NCBI RefSeq assembly: GCF_027922425.1
Contig: NZ_BSFQ01000050.1
Location: 1-41,674, forward strand
Direction: 5' to 3'
Source: Pseudonocardia halophobica
Lineage (GTDB): Bacteria; Actinomycetota; Actinomycetes; Mycobacteriales; Pseudonocardiaceae
DNA: 41,674 nt
The position numbers and the translations under genes are program-made. The notes under the pieces were generated by a model that saw nothing but the letters and a program-made list of their open reading frames with translations, ran no database searches and had not been told where the DNA came from. This document shows, piece after piece, positions 39,347 to 41,674 of the stretch; within the stretch, counting starts at the first letter, position 1, and each line of letters begins with the position of its first letter.

Positions 39347-39763
39347 TCAGGTCGCGTCGGGGTCGATCGGGGGGCGCTCGTCGGGGGCGAGGCGCTCGAC
39401 GGGCCTGGCCGCCGGAGGGGCCGCGGGAGCGGTGTCGCTCGCACCCGTGCTCCCGTTGCCGTTGGAGCGCAGGGTGTTCATGCCCAGCGGGTCCGGGTCG
39501 TCGTCGAAGAGGGTGCGGCGCACGGCGGTGCGGGGGTTGAAGTTGCGCAGGCCGCGCAGGTCCTCGAGCGGCTTGCGCAGCTCGTCGAACTCCGGGCCCA
39601 GCTCGTTGCGCAGCTTCGTCTGCGCGCCGGTGGCGTACTCGCGCACCTGACGGACCGTCTTGCCGAGCCACGCCGCGGCGGACGGCAGCCGCTCCGGGCC
39701 GAGGATGAACAGCCCGGCCACGACGAGGACGAGGATCTCTCCCCAGCCGACGCTGTCGAACAC
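39347..39763 (-). CDS. tatB: Twin-arginine translocase subunit TatB
   Basis: A 138-residue membrane protein. An N-terminal helix with the hinge is seen in VGWGEILVLVVAGLFILGPERLP, followed by an amphipathic helix (about 26-50, SAAAWLGKTVRQVREYAT) and an acidic Pro-rich tail. It recognises Tat substrates with TatC. Its start lies 19 bases after the htrA stop, the arrangement of Rv1223-Rv1224. Confidence 0.9.
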   Translation of the reverse strand: MFDSVGWGEILVLVVAGLFILGPERLPSAAAWLGKTVRQVREYATGAQTKLRNELGPEFDELRKPLEDLRGLRNFNPRTAVRRTLFDDDPDPLGMNTLRSNGNGSTGASDTAPAAPPAARPVERLAPDERPPIDPDAT

Positions 39764-39782
39764 GGGCCCAGCCTACGCGGTG

Positions 39783-41345
39783 TCAGTCCGAGGCCAGCGT
39801 GGCGTTGACCGTGAGCGGCCGCCCGTCCCGCACGAGCTGGACGGGGACGACGTCGCCGGGGTTCTTCTCGCGCACCGCCACGATCAGCTCGTCGGCCCCC
39901 GCGATGTCCCGGTCGCCGACCTTGACGATCACGTCGCCCTCGACGATCCCGGCGCCGGCGGCCGCCCCGCCCGCCACCACGTTCTGCACCTGCGCGCCGT
40001 CGGCCTGCCCGTCCGTCACCGAACGGACGTTGACGCCGAGATCGGCGTGCGTGACCCGGCCGGTCCGAACGAGCTCCTCGGCGATGGTCCGCGCGGTCTC
40101 GATCGGGATGGCGAAGCCGAGGCCGATCGAGCCGCCCTCGGACTGCCCGGAGCCGCCCAGGCTGCGGATCGCCGTGTTGATCCCGACGACGGCGCCGGTC
40201 GAGTCCACGAGCGCGCCGCCGGAGTTGCCGGGGTTGATCGCCGCATCCGTCTGCACGGCGTCGATGACGGCGACGTCGTTGCCGTCGCCGTCGAGCCGGA
40301 CCGGGCGGTCGAGCGCGCTGACGATGCCGGTGGTGACGGTCCCGGCCAGCCCCAGCGGCGAGCCGATCGCGATCACCGCGTCGCCGACCGCGAGCGACCC
40401 GGAGGACCCGAACTGGGCGACGGTCGGGTTCGTGACCTGCACCTTCACCACGGCGAGATCGGTCTTCGGGTCGCGGCCGACGATCGCGGCCGGCGCCCGG
40501 CTGCCGTCGCTGAACACGGCCTGGACGGTCGAGCCCTGCGCGTCGGCGGCGGGCGCGACGACGTGGTTGTTGGTGAGGATGTAGCCCGCCGGGTCGATCA
40601 CCACCCCGGAGCCGGTGCCGCCCTGCTGGCCCACCTTGATGTCGAGCGAGACGACGGCGGGCAGCACCCGGGCCGCGATGTCCGAGACCGAACCGGGCGG
40701 CCGTTCCTTGCCCTCGGCGGTCGTGGTGAGCGTGGCGCCGGGCTCGGTGAGCGAGTTCGCGCCCTCCGCCGTGTACCGGCCGACCAGGCCGCCGAGCGCG
40801 CCGATCAGGAGCGCGAGCACGCCGAGGATCGCCAGCGCCTTGGGCTCGACGCGGCGGCCGAACAGCACCTCGCGGACGCTGAGCCGGGCCCCGGGTCCGG
40901 GCTCGGCCGCCGGTGCCGCGTCGCCCGCGGGCGGCGGGCCGAGCTCGACCGGGCTCTCCGGGCGCCGCCACGGGTCCTCCCGGCCGTCCGTGCCGGCGGC
41001 GTCGCCGGTGGGCCAGAACGCGTCGTCGTCGCCAGGGCGCTCGCCGGTAGGGCCGGGCGGGCGCTGCAGGGTGGGCGCGTCGGCGCCGGGCCGGCCGAAC
41101 GCGCTGGCCAGCGCCGCGGTGGGCGCGGGGGCGAGGGTGGAGCGGGCGCGCCCGTTGGTGGCGCCGCGGTCGGCGAACGCGCCTTCGACGCCGCTGGGGC
41201 GGCCGAAGACCTCCGCGGAGTCCGGGTCGACGGCGGGCCGGTCCAGGCCGCGGGGTCCCAGCCGGGGCGGCTCCTCCCGGGGCGGCCCGGCGGGGTCCTC
41301 CCCGCTCGTCCCGCGCTCGTCGGCCGGGTCCTGCGCGTCGCTCAT
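39783..41345 (-). CDS. htrA: HtrA/DegP-like membrane-anchored serine protease
   Basis: A 520-residue protease. A 170-residue acidic, Pro-rich cytosolic region precedes one helix (about 171-192, ALAILGVLALLIGALGGLVG). A trypsin-like domain then shows His in LTNNHVV, Asp in DPKTDLAVV and the nucleophile in INPGNSGGAL. A PDZ domain (about 420-515, DLGVNVRSV to VNATLASD) ends it. It degrades misfolded extracytoplasmic proteins in the families known. Between an anti-sigma-like gene and tatB as in M. tuberculosis Rv1222-Rv1224. Confidence 0.93.
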   Translation of the reverse strand: MSDAQDPADERGTSGEDPAGPPREEPPRLGPRGLDRPAVDPDSAEVFGRPSGVEGAFADRGATNGRARSTLAPAPTAALASAFGRPGADAPTLQRPPGPTGERPGDDDAFWPTGDAAGTDGREDPWRRPESPVELGPPPAGDAAPAAEPGPGARLSVREVLFGRRVEPKALAILGVLALLIGALGGLVGRYTAEGANSLTEPGATLTTTAEGKERPPGSVSDIAARVLPAVVSLDIKVGQQGGTGSGVVIDPAGYILTNNHVVAPAADAQGSTVQAVFSDGSRAPAAIVGRDPKTDLAVVKVQVTNPTVAQFGSSGSLAVGDAVIAIGSPLGLAGTVTTGIVSALDRPVRLDGDGNDVAVIDAVQTDAAINPGNSGGALVDSTGAVVGINTAIRSLGGSGQSEGGSIGLGFAIPIETARTIAEELVRTGRVTHADLGVNVRSVTDGQADGAQVQNVVAGGAAAGAGIVEGDVIVKVGDRDIAGADELIVAVREKNPGDVVPVQLVRDGRPLTVNATLASD

Positions 41346-41408
41346 GGTGCCGACCAGCCTGCCCGACGGCCGGTGAAGTCCGCGTAGCCGGGCGCGATCA
41401 CCCGGCGA

Positions 41409-41674
41409 TCAGCGCTCGGTGCGGGGCTCGCTCGCCGGTGCGGGCGGGGTCGTCGGGGTCGGCGCCGCCGATGGCGGCGTGCTGTTCCGGATCGCCGCGG
41501 GCTGGAAGGTCGCGCCCGTGTCGAGCCGGGCCGCGCCCTCGGAACCGGCCGAGCCGCCCAGCACGCTGCCGCCGAGCACCCCGCGCTCGGGCTGGGCCGG
41601 CGCGCCGGGGGCGACGGCGGACGAGGGCAGCACGCCGAAGGCGAGCGCGCCGAGCGCGAGGCCCGACGCCGCGG
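41409..41674 (-). CDS. C-terminal part of a membrane protein, probable anti-sigma factor (RseA-like); 5' end outside window
   Basis: The frame is open to the window end. The 87 residues present begin AASGLALGALAFGVLPSS, a likely helix, then a Gly/Ser/Pro-rich exported tail ending PAPASEPRTER. No catalytic or zinc motif is in the visible part. The place upstream of htrA-tatB is that of the RseA anti-sigma-E factor (Rv1222) in mycobacteria, which motivates the call; the sequence alone shows only a membrane-anchored protein tail. Confidence 0.55.
   Translation of the reverse strand, partial: AASGLALGALAFGVLPSSAVAPGAPAQPERGVLGGSVLGGSAGSEGAARLDTGATFQPAAIRNSTPPSAAPTPTTPPAPASEPRTER

Overview
The window is high-GC actinobacterial DNA, most like the family Pseudonocardiaceae. 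The evidence is very GC-rich third codon positions, many GTG starts, 4-nt ATGA/GTGA gene overlaps, leaderless TANNNT promoters, a fused CydDC exporter, a 384-residue Mrp ATPase and a complete LpqY-SugABC trehalose importer. I call 43 protein genes, two of them cut by the window ends, plus two tiny ORFs. I see no rRNA, tRNA, CRISPR array, insertion sequence, integrase or origin.

Backbone: htrA and tatB with an anti-sigma-factor tail (39.3-41.7 kb), mrp (30.2 kb), DUF1003 and MgtE_N/CBS genes (27.6-29.5 kb), a general-stress-type membrane protein (22.7 kb), lpqY-sugA-sugB-sugC (18.1-22.5 kb) and corA (4.5 kb) occur in the order and relative orientation I recall for Mycobacterium tuberculosis Rv1222-Rv1239c. 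Blocks appear inserted into this backbone.

Inserted blocks. (1) 10.7-18.0 kb: a ROK repressor divergent from a CUT2-type sugar ABC transporter with a Gfo/Idh/MocA dehydrogenase and a TIM-barrel isomerase. (2) 23.6-25.8 kb: an acyl-CoA dehydrogenase and a malyl-CoA-lyase-type enzyme that, with the MaoC hydratase at 3.7 kb, look like the last steps of the ethylmalonyl-CoA pathway. (3) 31.4-39.2 kb: a GntR/FCD-regulated catabolic island with a class III aminotransferase, an AEC carrier, two Asp/Glu-racemase-fold enzymes, a DUF3830 protein, a D-2-hydroxyacid dehydrogenase and an amidase. Three copies of one palindromic operator sit in its promoters.

The left end carries cydDC, a bacterial-PH protein with a 53-residue membrane partner, a Nudix hydrolase, the MaoC hydratase, corA with an upstream Pro-rich leader ORF, an OsmC protein, a Rieske protein facing a methyltransferase with a long acidic disordered tail, and a metallophosphoesterase/ParB-like gene pair.

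Most likely novelties: the possible CorA leader-peptide attenuator (4325-4458), the GntR island and its operator set, and the metallophosphoesterase/ParB-like pair. Families of long palindromes mark most convergent junctions and the island edges.
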